This document shows positions 7,438-17,067 of a DNA stretch of 64,000 nt, piece by piece. Made by a program: the position numbers and the translations under genes. Below the pieces are notes generated by a model. The model was not told the DNA's origin. It searched no databases and worked only from the letters and a program-made list of their open reading frames with translations. The DNA comes from CAMPKL01 sp963805925 (GTDB taxonomy: Bacteria; Acidobacteriota; Terriglobia; Bryobacterales; UBA6623). The stretch is taken from NCBI GenBank assembly GCA_963805925.1, contig CAWDWB010000004.1, positions 186,001 to 250,000 on the forward strand, written 5' to 3'. How positions within the stretch are numbered: the first letter of the stretch is position 1; every line of letters begins with the position of its first letter.

Positions 7438-9099
7438 TTAGGCCTGGGCGGGGGTGAGCCTGGAGACGGCGCGACCGACGGAGACGGTGACTACGGCGCC
7501 GATGACGTTGAACCACAAGAAGGTGACGTCGGAGAACGTCTGGGTGGCAGCGACGGCGATGAGGCCCGAGAGGATGCCCAGGAAGGCGCCGGTGCCGGTG
7601 GTCTTCCAGGGTGCGAAAGCCAGAATGAATACGCCCAGCATGGCGCCGTAGAAGAGCGAGCCAACGATGTTGACGGCTTCGATGAGCGAGCCGAGTTGTC
7701 CGGCGAACATGGCGAAGACGGCTGCGTAGAAACCCCAGAAGGCGGTGGCCGCCCGCGATGCATGGGCGTAATGCTGATCGGCGGCGCCGCGCCGAATGTA
7801 GCGCTGGTAGTGGTCGATGATCGAGACGGTGGCCAGCGAGTTCAACTCGGCGGAGATGGTCGACATGGCGGCGGCGAATACGGCGGCGATGATCAGGCCG
7901 ACGATTCCGGGAGGAAGATGCCGCGTGACAAAGGTGAGAAAGACATAGTTGGTGTCGTTGTAGGGCGCCCCGGTGGTTCGTTCGGCCAGCGCGACGGCCT
8001 GATTGCGCGCTGAGTCGACGGCCTGCTGCGCGCTCAGATAGGCGTCCCGTTGACCGATGCCGTCGACGGAGGCAAGGTTCAAGGCCGCTTCCCTTCTCTG
8101 CTGGAAGGCGTCGTCGTAACGCTGCTGGACGACGGCGAATTCCTGGGACGCGCCCGCTTCAACGGTCGCGGCGACGGCGGGATTGAAGAGCGCCGGCGGT
8201 TGAATGAACAAGAAAAACACGAAGACCATCGCGCCGGTCAGCAGGATCACGAACTGCAGCGGTACCTTGACGACGGCGTTGAACAGCAGACTGAAGCGGC
8301 TGTCGCGCAGACTACGGGCCGTGAGGTAGCGCTGCACTTGGGATTGATCGGTTCCGAAGTAGGCCAAAGCGAGGAAAGATCCTCCGATGAGGCCGGACCA
8401 GAGGTTGTAGCGATCATCGAAATTGAGATCCAGGTTGATGGCCTGCAGGCGGCCGGCGTCTCCAGCGAGCCTGAGCGCATCGCCGAAACTCACTTCGCTG
8501 GGCAAGCCGTGCACGGCCGCGAAGAAAGCGGCGATGAGCCCGAGGAACATGACCAGCATTTGCTGGGCATCGGTCCACATGACGGCTTTGATGCCGCCGA
8601 TGACGGTGTAACCGACCACGATCGCGGCCATAAGCAGAATAGTCACCCTCTCGGGCCAGTTCAAGATCACGGCCATGACGACGGCAGGAGCGTAGAGGGC
8701 AATGCCGACGCCGAGACCGCGCTGAACAAGAAAGACGGCGCTGGCGAGTGTGCGGGTTTTCTTATCGAAGCGCTTCTCGAGAAATTCGTAGGCGGTGTAG
8801 ACTCCACTGCGATGAAAGACGGGGGCTGCGACGGCGCAGATGATGACCATCGCGATCGGCAAACCGAAGTAGAACTGCACGAAGCGCAGCCCATCGGAGT
8901 AGCCTTGGCCCGTCGTACCGATGAAGGTGATCGCGCTGGCCTGCGTGGCCATGATCGACAGGCCGATGACCCACCAGCGCATGCTCTTGCCGCCGAGCAG
9001 ATAGCCCTCGGTGGTTTGGGCGCCTTTGGCTTTATAGAGTCCGTAACCGACGATGCCGATGAGCGAGGCGACCAGTACGAACCAATCGACGGTTCTCAT
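7438..9099 (-). CDS. Sodium:solute symporter family protein
   Basis: A polytopic membrane protein of 553 residues in the SSS family (LeuT fold). Recognisable stretches are 'TTEGYLLGGKSMRWW', 'ATQASAITFIGTTGQGYSDG', 'GLGVGIALYAPAVV', 'GGIKAVMWTDAQQ' and 'AAVFAAAMSTISAELNSLAT', the last near the sodium site. A hydrophilic insert of roughly 80 residues rich in Gln, Glu and Arg (around 'QQRYDDAFQQRREAAL') interrupts the middle and looks coiled-coil. The substrate is unknown; sugars, sialic acid, amino acids and others occur in this family. The ATG overlaps the stop of a small upstream membrane protein gene by four bases, so the two are translationally coupled. Confidence 0.9.
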   Translation of the reverse strand: MRTVDWFVLVASLIGIVGYGLYKAKGAQTTEGYLLGGKSMRWWVIGLSIMATQASAITFIGTTGQGYSDGLRFVQFYFGLPIAMVIICAVAAPVFHRSGVYTAYEFLEKRFDKKTRTLASAVFLVQRGLGVGIALYAPAVVMAVILNWPERVTILLMAAIVVGYTVIGGIKAVMWTDAQQMLVMFLGLIAAFFAAVHGLPSEVSFGDALRLAGDAGRLQAINLDLNFDDRYNLWSGLIGGSFLALAYFGTDQSQVQRYLTARSLRDSRFSLLFNAVVKVPLQFVILLTGAMVFVFFLFIQPPALFNPAVAATVEAGASQEFAVVQQRYDDAFQQRREAALNLASVDGIGQRDAYLSAQQAVDSARNQAVALAERTTGAPYNDTNYVFLTFVTRHLPPGIVGLIIAAVFAAAMSTISAELNSLATVSIIDHYQRYIRRGAADQHYAHASRAATAFWGFYAAVFAMFAGQLGSLIEAVNIVGSLFYGAMLGVFILAFAPWKTTGTGAFLGILSGLIAVAATQTFSDVTFLWFNVIGAVVTVSVGRAVSRLTPAQA

Positions 9100-9254
9100 T
9101 GGGCGTCAGGGAGATACCAGGATGTGAACAGATAGAGCAGCAAGATCCACGCCGCTAGGTGCAAAAGCACCACCACGTAGACGTTTCGCCAGGTTCCGAG
9201 GAGAGGCGGCGAATCGTCTTGCGTACGGTCCGTTGCTGTTGCTCTGTGCTGCAC
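9096..9254 (-). CDS. Small membrane partner of the sodium:solute symporter
   Basis: A 52-residue frame missed by length cut-offs. It ends in TGA overlapping the symporter ATG (ATGA). The protein has a polar N-terminus, a 'PPLLGTWRNVYVVVLLH' segment and one hydrophobic helix ending 'WILLLYLFTSWYLPDAQ'. Short proteins of the type P-x(2)-G-x-W-R-x(2)-Y plus one helix sit directly before SSS transporters in several phyla, as I recall, and are presumed accessory subunits. The only in-frame start after an upstream stop is GTG at 9254, with no clear ribosome site, so the exact start is uncertain. Confidence 0.65.
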   Translation of the reverse strand: MQHRATATDRTQDDSPPLLGTWRNVYVVVLLHLAAWILLLYLFTSWYLPDAQ

Positions 9255-9319
9255 GGAACGAACAGTTTAGCAACCGGGCGCGGCAAGCGGCCGCGCCCGG
9301 CGCGTTCCCGATCACTGGG

Positions 9320-12300
9320 CTAGGGGCATTTGATGTTTATCATCGTGGCCGGACTGGGCGTCGCGCTCACCACGACGGCGAGCGACTGCGGGCCGCAGAT
9401 AATATCAGGCGGAACGACGAAGTTCGTCTGGTACAGACCCATGAAGAATGGGGCATAGCCGGAGAACAAGACTTCCGTCTTGACGCCGCCCACGAGGACG
9501 TCGGTCGTGCCCGCGGTCGTCAGCGGCGGGTCGGACGGTCCCAGTTCTCCGGTAGCGGCGCCGGGGTCGTCCAAGGCCCCGCCGCCGGTGAAGTAGAGCG
9601 ACAAGGCCTCGCCTAAGTCTGCCGGATTGGCGGCGGTTACCAGGGCGCCATCATCGGCGTGCAGCACGGCGCCGATTTTCCCTTGGCCCTGCTGGACCTC
9701 GAAAATGCCTGGCTGGACGGAGAAGACCGCCACGTTCTGGACAGTCGTCTTGGTTCCGTTGTTTTCGACCTCGACAGAGACGAGTTGTCCCGGCGGTATC
9801 TCAAACGGAACTTGGAAGTTAATCTGCTCCAAAGCGCCGGGGGCGAGGGCAAGGAGCGGAGCCGGAATGCCGTCGATGCGAACGGTAGTTCCGTTGAAGC
9901 TGGTAACGCCGGAGGGCAAGACGATCTTGTTGATCGCTTCCATGAGGCCGGTGCCGAAGATGCTCGCGAGGCCTCCCGGCACGATTCCCGGGCGGAAGGA
10001 AGCGGCGTTGACGAGCGAACTCGACGTGAATTGGGGCGTACGTCCGATGACGCCGAACTGCACATCCCTGGAGACCGTGCCGGAAGATACGGTCGTCGTG
10101 ACCATCGCCCCCGTCGTTTGCTGTTGGGCGGCGCCTTGCTCGGTTACGCTCCCGAGAGGAACCAACTCAACGCGGGCAACGGCGCGGCCTTCGAGATCGG
10201 CGTTGGTGATCAGAGGATTGGCCGGAGCGCCGGCGCCGAGGGGATGAAAGACAAGCGTCGGAGGGCCGCTGAACGTAACGATGGACCCAGCCGCCGGCAG
10301 TCCGTCCTCGAATAGGAGCACGGAAATGGGATCAGACAGGGTGCCGGGCGTCAGGCTCTGGCCCTGTCCTGAGAGCAGGGTGATCTGGTCGGGTTCGGGA
10401 CCGAGGGCGTTGACGTGGAAGATGGCGGTCTGTTCGCCGACCGAGGCGTGAATCAAGACGGCGCCCGCAAAGGGGCCGAAGCTTACCGTCGCTCTGGAAC
10501 CGGTCGAAGTGGTGAGCGCGCTGATAGAGGCAGAACCGCTGATGACGTCCCACTCCACGAGCGGGAACGGAATTACCTTGCCGGACTTGCCGAACACGGC
10601 AACTTCAAGCGGGTTAGCTAGCTTTGAGAGAATCTTCCCCTCCTGGCCGTCATTCTTCTTGGTTATAAATGAGGGCGTATCGGGAAGAATCTCGATGTTG
10701 AATGTCGTCTTGGCCAAGCCGGGAGCAGCAGCTTCGACCTGCACGACGGCCGTTCCAGGATACTTTCCGGTGGTCGCCGTAATCTGACGCGAAACATCGG
10801 GAAACGCCGAGGACAGACGCGGGCTGATGGACACGGGCGGGCCCTCTAGGCGCGATGCTTCAGCGAGGACGGGGAGCACGACGTTGGTTGATTCGTTGGT
10901 GACTTGAAAGGTCAGCGGAGCGAGTAAGGGAACACCGGTCGGCGCCGTCTGGCCGTCGCCGGACAGGTTATCGATCTGAATTCCGTTGGCGCCGCTGAAA
11001 GTGGTGAAATTGAACCTCTGAATGGTGTTTTCCGTACCGAGTTCGCCGGAGTACTGAAGGGCGCTCAAAGTAACGGAGCCGGGCTTCTGGGTGGCGCCAG
11101 GAGGCAAGGCGGTAGAGCGGCACTGCATGGAGGCGAAGCCTGCGGTATTAACCGCCGCCTCCCCGATGCAAGCGCCGCCGATGGCGCTGAAGTTCAAGAC
11201 GGTACCGCTGGCGATGGGCTTACCGCTGGCTCGCACCGCGGAAACGACAAGCCGCTTCGGCAACTCCTGGTTTGCACTCACGAGTTGGTCTTCTCCGGAT
11301 ACGGCCTTAATACCGAATTGGCTCACAACCCGAACATCGAAGAAAACGGGGCGAACATTGGGCGCGGTCGCCGACAGAATCACTTCCTGTGGGTCTTCGG
11401 CGGGAGTACCGAAGGCTGCTCGGGGCGCAACTTTCACGGTCACCGTCGCGATGCCTTGCTCGTTTGTCTTGACGAGATTGGACGGCTTGAATTGGAATCC
11501 GAGGCCGCTCAAGTCTTCGAAGAGCACGTCCGCTCCTAGGACCGGCTGTTCGAGGATGTCCCGCAACTGGACGCTAAAGGGAAACTCAAGCTGTGTATCG
11601 GGAATGCCGTATTGGTGATCTCCCGATAGCGTGATCAAGCTTCCCGGCGGCAGATCGCCAGGAATAAACAACAACTCAGCGCTGCGAGGAGCCGTTTCCA
11701 GATCCACGTCGCCCAACTTGGTCAAGGTGTGCGAGTCGTACTTCAGAATCTGATTCTGGTCTTCGGCGGCTATGTACAATTGCTGGCGATCCGGGGACAA
11801 GCCCAAATCATTGGCCTTGACTCCGAGGTTCAACGGCACAACGGTTACCTGCAACGGTGCGGTGGTGTCGAGCAACACCACCTTGTTATCTGAGGAGCGA
11901 ACGGCGAAGGTCGTAGACGAGTCGAGAACCGCAGCGGCGCTGAAGATATTGTCTGAAGAAGGAGCGATGAGCTGAGAATCACCCGACGTCCAGTCAAACA
12001 TGATGGATGCATTGCTGGACTGCCGCCCCGTGCCGCGAACCAACACGCGGGTACCGCCAGGAATGATGTCGATCTCCGCTTCGTTGAAGCTAGGCGAAGG
12101 CTCAAAGTCGCCGACCTTCGTCAGGTCGCCAGGAGAGAAGAGAACCATACGGGAGTCCGCCGCCGCGACCATGAGGCTTTCGCCTTCCACGAGGACCATA
12201 TCGGAGAGGCCGTCGGTCTCGGTCGTTTCGGCGACCACCTCGAACGTCTCCAGGTCAACAGCGTGAATCTGGCGCTGGGATCGAATGCCGCCAATAACGT

Positions 12301-12754
12301 AAGCGAACGAAGCCGCTCTGTTGACGATGATCCTTTTGGCATTGCCGCCCACGGACACGGTGTCGACGATCTCAAAGGTCTGCAGATCGACGACGATGAG
12401 ACTGCCCGAGGATAGCAGCAGATACCTGCCGTCTGGGGTGACGACGCCGTCGTTCACTCCGGTGCCGAGCGGAATAACGGCAAGCGTCTCGAGCGAGGCC
12501 GCATCGACGACGGTGACCGCCTGGCTGGCTCGGTTGCTGAGGATGAAGTAGGTGTCGCCCGTCTCGTCCTGCAGCACTTTGAATGCGCCGAGTGGAGAGG
12601 CGAAAGTCGTCTCCAGAGACGGTCCGTCGGGCTGAACTACGGATAGGGACCCGCCGCTGACAGCCGGCAGAACCAAAATCCGATTGGAAGCCGCGAACAG
12701 CGGCGAAATTGACAATAGGAGGACAAGCAGCCCAAGGTGCCGCAGAGAAGCCAT
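9320..12754 (-). CDS. Secreted YVTN-propeller / Ig-like protein with C-terminal TIGR03437-type domain
   Basis: About 1144 residues. A signal peptide ('RHLGLLVLLLSISPLFAAS') precedes a YVTN-type propeller (~20-370; 'VVTPDGRYLLLSSGSLIVVD', 'LGLSPDRQQLYIAAED'), then several Ig-like/invasin-like domains (~375-880; 'VLGADVLFEDLSGLGF', 'TNEQGIATVTV'). The last ~230 residues match the TIGR03437 domain ('SSLVNAASFRPGIVPGGLAS', 'GALEQINFQVPFEIPPG', 'FFMGLYQTNFVVP') expanded in Solibacter and Bryobacter. It is probably exported and surface-linked; binding target unknown. The ATG at 12754 is preferred over a TTG nine bases upstream because 'cggag' sits 11 bases before it and the signal peptide starts there. 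Confidence 0.85.
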   Translation of the reverse strand: MASLRHLGLLVLLLSISPLFAASNRILVLPAVSGGSLSVVQPDGPSLETTFASPLGAFKVLQDETGDTYFILSNRASQAVTVVDAASLETLAVIPLGTGVNDGVVTPDGRYLLLSSGSLIVVDLQTFEIVDTVSVGGNAKRIIVNRAASFAYVIGGIRSQRQIHAVDLETFEVVAETTETDGLSDMVLVEGESLMVAAADSRMVLFSPGDLTKVGDFEPSPSFNEAEIDIIPGGTRVLVRGTGRQSSNASIMFDWTSGDSQLIAPSSDNIFSAAAVLDSSTTFAVRSSDNKVVLLDTTAPLQVTVVPLNLGVKANDLGLSPDRQQLYIAAEDQNQILKYDSHTLTKLGDVDLETAPRSAELLFIPGDLPPGSLITLSGDHQYGIPDTQLEFPFSVQLRDILEQPVLGADVLFEDLSGLGFQFKPSNLVKTNEQGIATVTVKVAPRAAFGTPAEDPQEVILSATAPNVRPVFFDVRVVSQFGIKAVSGEDQLVSANQELPKRLVVSAVRASGKPIASGTVLNFSAIGGACIGEAAVNTAGFASMQCRSTALPPGATQKPGSVTLSALQYSGELGTENTIQRFNFTTFSGANGIQIDNLSGDGQTAPTGVPLLAPLTFQVTNESTNVVLPVLAEASRLEGPPVSISPRLSSAFPDVSRQITATTGKYPGTAVVQVEAAAPGLAKTTFNIEILPDTPSFITKKNDGQEGKILSKLANPLEVAVFGKSGKVIPFPLVEWDVISGSASISALTTSTGSRATVSFGPFAGAVLIHASVGEQTAIFHVNALGPEPDQITLLSGQGQSLTPGTLSDPISVLLFEDGLPAAGSIVTFSGPPTLVFHPLGAGAPANPLITNADLEGRAVARVELVPLGSVTEQGAAQQQTTGAMVTTTVSSGTVSRDVQFGVIGRTPQFTSSSLVNAASFRPGIVPGGLASIFGTGLMEAINKIVLPSGVTSFNGTTVRIDGIPAPLLALAPGALEQINFQVPFEIPPGQLVSVEVENNGTKTTVQNVAVFSVQPGIFEVQQGQGKIGAVLHADDGALVTAANPADLGEALSLYFTGGGALDDPGAATGELGPSDPPLTTAGTTDVLVGGVKTEVLFSGYAPFFMGLYQTNFVVPPDIICGPQSLAVVVSATPSPATMINIKCP

Positions 12755-12802
12755 AGGAACCAAAACTCCGAGTGAGGTCAGACGGGACGGGGCGCGGCTT
12801 TC

Positions 12803-12830
12803 ATGATAGCAATTTGCGGCCCAATGTCAG
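12803..12830 (-). promoter_or_regulatory. Candidate promoter for the TIGR03437 protein gene
   Basis: Minus strand: -35-like CTGACA (12825-12830), 16-base spacer, -10-like TATCAT (12803-12808). It lies downstream of the terminator at 12868-12900 and about 50 bases before the ATG at 12754, so this gene can be transcribed on its own. Confidence 0.4.
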
Positions 12831-12867
12831 CAGCTGCCGGCCCGTAGCACATCTCCAGCGCGCGGAC

Positions 12868-12900
12868 AAAAAAAGAGGGGCTCTCTTGCGAGAGCCCCTC
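12868..12900 (-). terminator. Rho-independent terminator
   Basis: A perfect 11-bp stem, gaggggctctc (12875-12885) paired with gagagcccctc (12890-12900), has a 4-base loop and is followed on the minus strand by seven T (12874-12868). It sits 25 bases after the stop of the gene ending at 12925, which it terminates. Confidence 0.9.
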
Positions 12901-12924
12901 CAGTTAACAGTTAAGAACTGAGGC

Positions 12925-14524
12925 TTAGTTACCCAAGGTCTCAGCTTCACCGTTGGAGATGCCGCGATCCGCCGGGATGACGAGGGCAAGGTAGCCCTGC
13001 GCCAACGCCGGAATTCCGCCGCCGAAACCATCGGTGATGAAGGCGTAGCCGTGAGCGTACTGGAAGTCGCAAGCGGCAAGGACGTAGCCCTGGAAGTCAG
13101 GAGCGCCGTTCAAACCATGCGAACCGCCAGCAGAGAGCAACCAAACCAGCTGCTCGCCTGCAAGTACGTCTTCCGTGGTGAAGTCATCGTCAGGCGTGAC
13201 GTCTGACGTGTCGGTACCAACGTAGTGGATTTCGCATCCGCCGTCTTGGCCGTCGATGCCGCTGAGGCCCCAGTCTTCCGAGGTGTTCGAGATGGCCAAG
13301 CCGGTGTCAAAGCCGGACTGGTTGGTCACGAACGGGAAGAGCAGGGTGGTAACGCACTTGGTGACGGTCAGGAACTCATCAGGTGAAGAGGCCGTATCCA
13401 CGAAGCGCGGCTCGGGGGAAGTGAAGCTGGCGAATTCAGAACCACCCAGCGGGTAGTAGCTGACAGTCGCCGAAGCAGCGCCCACGTCCGGGGTATCGCC
13501 AACCAGCCAGGAAACGTTTAACGGAATCCCAACGGTCTCACGAGCGTTCGGGTTGTTGTTGCAAACCTTGTAGACAACCGCGCCATTACCGTCGCTGTCG
13601 AGGGTCGGGGTAAAAGGCGTGCCGCGACGAGGACATCGGTCCGAGAACGCAAGGGGTACCGAGGAGGACCAACTGAAGATCCATGCCGTCGGTGACGTAG
13701 GTGTCCATGGTGAACGTGACGTCGTTAGGAACGCCGGAGATGCCCACACGGAACTGGGTGTCTTGGCTGGCGCCTGCTCCGTTGTTGGAGCCGGGCGCGA
13801 AGTAGCCGGATTCCCAGAAGGTGTTCTTGGCATCCGTAGCATAGCCCTGAGTCTTCCAAGCGGAGGCAAAACCTTCGCGGATCCAGAGTTCCGGGTTCGC
13901 GTCACGGAGGTCAACGCACTGCAGACCGTTGACAGCACCGTCAATGCCTTCGGAAATGAGGCTCAAGCGGCTGAAGCCGATCGTAACGCTGGGCACGCCC
14001 ACGCTGAGCGTGGACGGGGGCTCCGTCGACACGATCGCATCGATCTGGATCACGTTGCCCTCGGAGGGCAGGCCCAACTGGGTCACGTTGCCGCGGATCG
14101 AGCTAATGCGGATGGTGGTCTTCGTCGGATTCACGATGCCGTCGGGGAACGGTACGGTTACGTCGTCGAACGCGAGTTCCTTAGCCGCGGTGAGAACGCC
14201 ATACTTCGCATTCGCAGGGATATCGTCGTTGACGATCAGCGCGGCGTCGGTCACGTTGGTGCCAGCGAAGCCGATGTTGTTGGTCACGTTCACCGGCAAG
14301 TTGACGATGATGTTGACCTGTTTCTCAAGCCACGGGGCCGGCGCATCCGGATCGGCGGCAACGCACTCGATGTTGATGTCGCCCAATAATTCTGCTTTGC
14401 CTTCGGCGCGCACGTTTTGTTGCGTACCGATGAGCGAGCAGCTCAAATCTTGCGCAAAAGCGCCGCCGGCGACCACAAGGCCGATGGCGAGCAGCTGTAG
14501 CGCTCTATGTCTGATAGCTACCAT
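12925..14524 (-). CDS. Secreted acidobacterial surface protein, interrupted by one frameshift
   Basis: One gene of about 532 residues read in two frames. The N-terminal part has a signal peptide (LLAIGLVVAGGAFAQ, cut before DLS) and beta-rich sequence ('VNIIVNLPVNVTNNIGFAGT') up to 'DLQLVLLGTP'. The C-terminal part continues at 'LAFSDRCPRRGTPF' and contains 'LLFPFVTNQSGFDTGLAIS', 'PDFQGYVLAACDFQYAHGYA' and 'ALAQGYLALVIP', a pattern I recognise from secreted acidobacterial proteins of unknown role. The frames join at the GGGG run at 13653-13656 (one extra base); the total length is a multiple of three plus one. ATG 14524 has 'aaggag' upstream. A terminator follows. The frameshift may be an assembly error. 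Confidence 0.75.
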
Positions 14525-14613
14525 TTCACTCTCCTTCTCCCACAAGAAGTAACTTCTTATCGAGTCCTCGTCAGCATGGCTGCCGATTCGAACTCTAAAA
14601 CATGGACAGCGCC

Positions 14614-14644
14614 GGTACGTACCAGCCCGTCCGATCTACGTAGA
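14614..14644. promoter_or_regulatory. Pair of TACGTA-core palindromes
   Basis: Two perfect 10-bp palindromes, ggtacgtacc (14614-14623) and tctacgtaga (14635-14644), share the core TACGTA and have centres exactly 21 bp apart, two helical turns. Both lie just downstream of the predicted transcription start, where a dimeric repressor pair could act on one DNA face. The cognate regulator is unknown. Confidence 0.4.
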
Positions 14645-14651
14645 CCTGACA

Positions 14652-14681
14652 AGTATAGACCAATCTGGTTGTTTGTCTCAA
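14652..14681 (-). promoter_or_regulatory. Candidate promoter for the secreted protein gene ending at 12925
   Basis: Minus strand: -35 TTGAGA (14676-14681), 18-base spacer, -10 TATACT (14652-14657). Transcription would start near 14645, leaving a leader of about 120 bases that contains two ACGT-centred palindromes. The rest of 14525-14849 shows no gene. Confidence 0.5.
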
Positions 14682-14849
14682 TCAAGAAGATGCTATCTAC
14701 TGCAATCTACGTTCTCTAGCCGGAAAACTTACCCACAGCGGCCTCCGAGCGGGCGACTCAGAGGCAGACCTCCCGACTGCAACCGAAAGTACCATAGGGC
14801 CGAAATGGCCGTCAATACGTCGAATTGACACGCTTCTGAGTCGAAATAC

Positions 14850-17014
14850 CTAGTTCTGGAGCATCATCGACCGCAGCCGGCGCATGCGGTCTTTGAGTTC
14901 GTTGCTCATGGTGACGACTTCAGTTTCGTCGTAGATCACGCGAGGGGTCAGCAGAATGATGAGTTCCGTCTTCGATTGGGACCGGTTCGTACTGCCGAAA
15001 GCAGCACCGAGAATGGGAATTTTGCCTAAAACCGGCACTCGAGATTGACTGTAGATGTTGGATTCCTGAATGATGCCGCCGATCGCGACGGTGTCGCCGT
15101 CGGCCACAGTGACTTGGGTCTGGACGGTGCGGCGGTCAATCGACGGCGAGTCGATCGAGCCTGAGGGCGGGATTGGCGCGCTGACCTCTTGATTGATCTG
15201 CATTGTCACGATGCCGGAAGCGTTCACCCGCGGGGTAATGGAAAGCGTGACGCCGGTCTGGACGTTCGTGATGGTCTGAGTGAACTGAGAGTCGCCGCCT
15301 GCCTGGAGGGAGCCTACGGCCTGGGAGGTGAGGACCGGGATGGACTGACCCACGGTGATCGAGGCGGCCAGATTATCCGTGGCTAACAGGCTCGGCGCGG
15401 AGATGAGCTTGGAGCGACCGGATGTCTGATTCGCCTTCAGGAAGGCAGACAACTCACGGGTATTGCCGACAAGGGCTCCGATGGTCGCCTCGACGGCGCC
15501 GGCCGTGTCAAAGCCGCCAGCCAACTTGCGGTCGCCGCCAGTCCCCGCCGCCCCACGATCTCGCAAATAGGCCGATACGCCCATTTCCAACCCGTTTTTC
15601 AGATTGACTTCATAGACTTGGGCATCGATCAAGACTTGACGCGGGGGGAAGTCCAGCTCCTGCAGGGTCTTGTGGATGACCTCGTACTCTTGCTTGGTCG
15701 ACTGCACAACGATCAAATTGTTCATGAAGTCGGGGACAATGCGGATGCCGCGCTGGGTTTCGGAAGCAGCAGCAGCTTCGCCGACCAGAGCACCGGTTTG
15801 GTCCGTCGTTGCTGAGGCGGACACGCTGGGGGACACGGCGCCCGGCAACTGAATGATTCCACCTCCGCCGCTGCCGCGTAGCCGCCGCCAAAGCCGCCGC
15901 CAAAACCGCCCCCGCCGTAAGGACTGCCGCCATATCCTCCGCCCGGGAACCCTCCGCCCCCGCCGCCGGGATATCCTCCGCGGCCCGGGAAGCCGCCGCC
16001 ATAACCGCCCCCGCCGTATCCTCCGCCGTAGGGACTGCCATATCCTCCGCCGCCATAACCGCCCCCGCCGTATCCTCCACCGTAGGGACTGCCGTATCCT
16101 CCGCCGCCGTATCCTCCGCCATAGCCGCCCTGGACGCCATAGAGTTGCAGCAGGGTCTGCGCGAGGCTTGCGGCGTAGCCGTACTGCACCTTGTAAACGA
16201 AGTTTTGAACTCCGCCTACTGTGGCGCTCTTATCTAGCTTCTTGACCCAATCTTCGACCTGTTCGAAGATCTGCGGGCTGGAACTGACGACGAGAACGGA
16301 ATTGATTCGCTCCAGCGGCAAGAACTGAATGGCCGAAGTCTTCTCGCTGGCGGAAAGAGCGCCAAATATCTTTTCCAACTCTTCGGAGATGGTCTTGGCC
16401 AGGCTGTTCTCTACGGGGATAAGCTTCATGCGCTGGCTGGCCATCTCTTCGGTGTCGAACAGGGCGATGAGATCGAGCGTTCGACGCATATTGCGGGCGT
16501 TATCGAGCAAGATCAGCGTATTGGCCTTGGGCACGACCGCGAACTGTCCGCCGGCGCCGAGGAACGGAGCGAGAACGGCGGAGAGATCTTCGGCGGTCAT
16601 GTAGTTCAGGCGAACGGCGTTCAACACCATGGGTTCCGCGGCAGGCAGATCGCCGGGCGAGCGCGTCGAAATTGGCGAGAGCGGCGCGCTGGAGATGCCG
16701 GCAAGAGGAATGATGCGCCAGATGCCTTCGACCTCGACGGCGGCGGCGCCGTTCATGCGCAGGACCGTCTCAAGCAAAGGCATTAGATCGGAGCGCTGCA
16801 AAGTGCCGTAGGTGTTGATCGTGACCGCGCCGTCTGACAGCGCCGGGTCGATCATGTAGTTCATCTCAAGTTGCCGAGCGATTTGATCGATGAGGTCGAA
16901 CATGCTCGCGTTGCGCAGCCCCCGAAACGAAACAGGGCGGTCGTCGGCTTGTTGCGCGGGGACTAAGGTCGTCAGCGTCAGCGCCAAAACAATCGCTGCC
17001 AGTAATCTTTTCAC
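14850..17014 (-). CDS. gspD: Type II secretion system secretin GspD, with Gly/Tyr-rich insert and one frameshift
   Basis: Outer-membrane secretin of about 721 residues, last gene of the operon. A signal peptide (LLAAIVLALTLTTLVPAQ) precedes an N0 domain ('SFRGLRNASMFDLIDQIARQ'), then N1-N3 repeats ('VLNAVRLNYMTAEDLSAVL', 'QRMKLIPVENSLAKTISEEL', 'NFVYKVQYGYAASLAQTLLQ'). A Gly/Tyr-rich insert of ~80 residues splits the last N domain. The secretin core carries 'APSLLATDNLAASITVGQSI' and 'VPVLGKIPILGAAFG'. N- and C-halves are in different frames; one base appears missing near 15874-15880 at the end of the Gly repeat, since adding one restores a multiple of three. The GC-rich repeat makes polymerase or assembly slippage likely. 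Confidence 0.88.
15880..16128 (-). repeat. Gly/Tyr-rich coding repeat inside gspD
   Basis: A degenerate array encoding GGYGGGGYGSPYGGGYGGGG-type units; the GSPYGGGYGGGGYGGG module appears twice near-identically, then GGFPGRGG and GGSPYGGGGFGGG variants follow. At DNA level it is a purine/pyrimidine-skewed GCC/TCC microsatellite-like tract. Such tracts are prone to slippage, consistent with the frameshift at its end. Confidence 0.85.
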
Positions 17015-17067
17015 CAGGATTCTCCGTTGGGGGTTACGTATCGCGAACAGGGCCAGCAGTGCGGGTC

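Noticed and set aside
8050..9135. A 361-codon open frame on the plus strand opposite the sodium:solute symporter
   Set aside because: The translation is rich in Asp, Glu, Gly and Arg without domains and mirrors the codon bias of the real gene on the other strand. Membrane-protein genes in GC-rich DNA often give such antisense frames.
15874..15880. Programmed ribosomal frameshift in gspD
   Set aside because: No slippery heptamer or downstream pseudoknot is apparent, and five other one-base breaks in the window make an indel artefact simpler.
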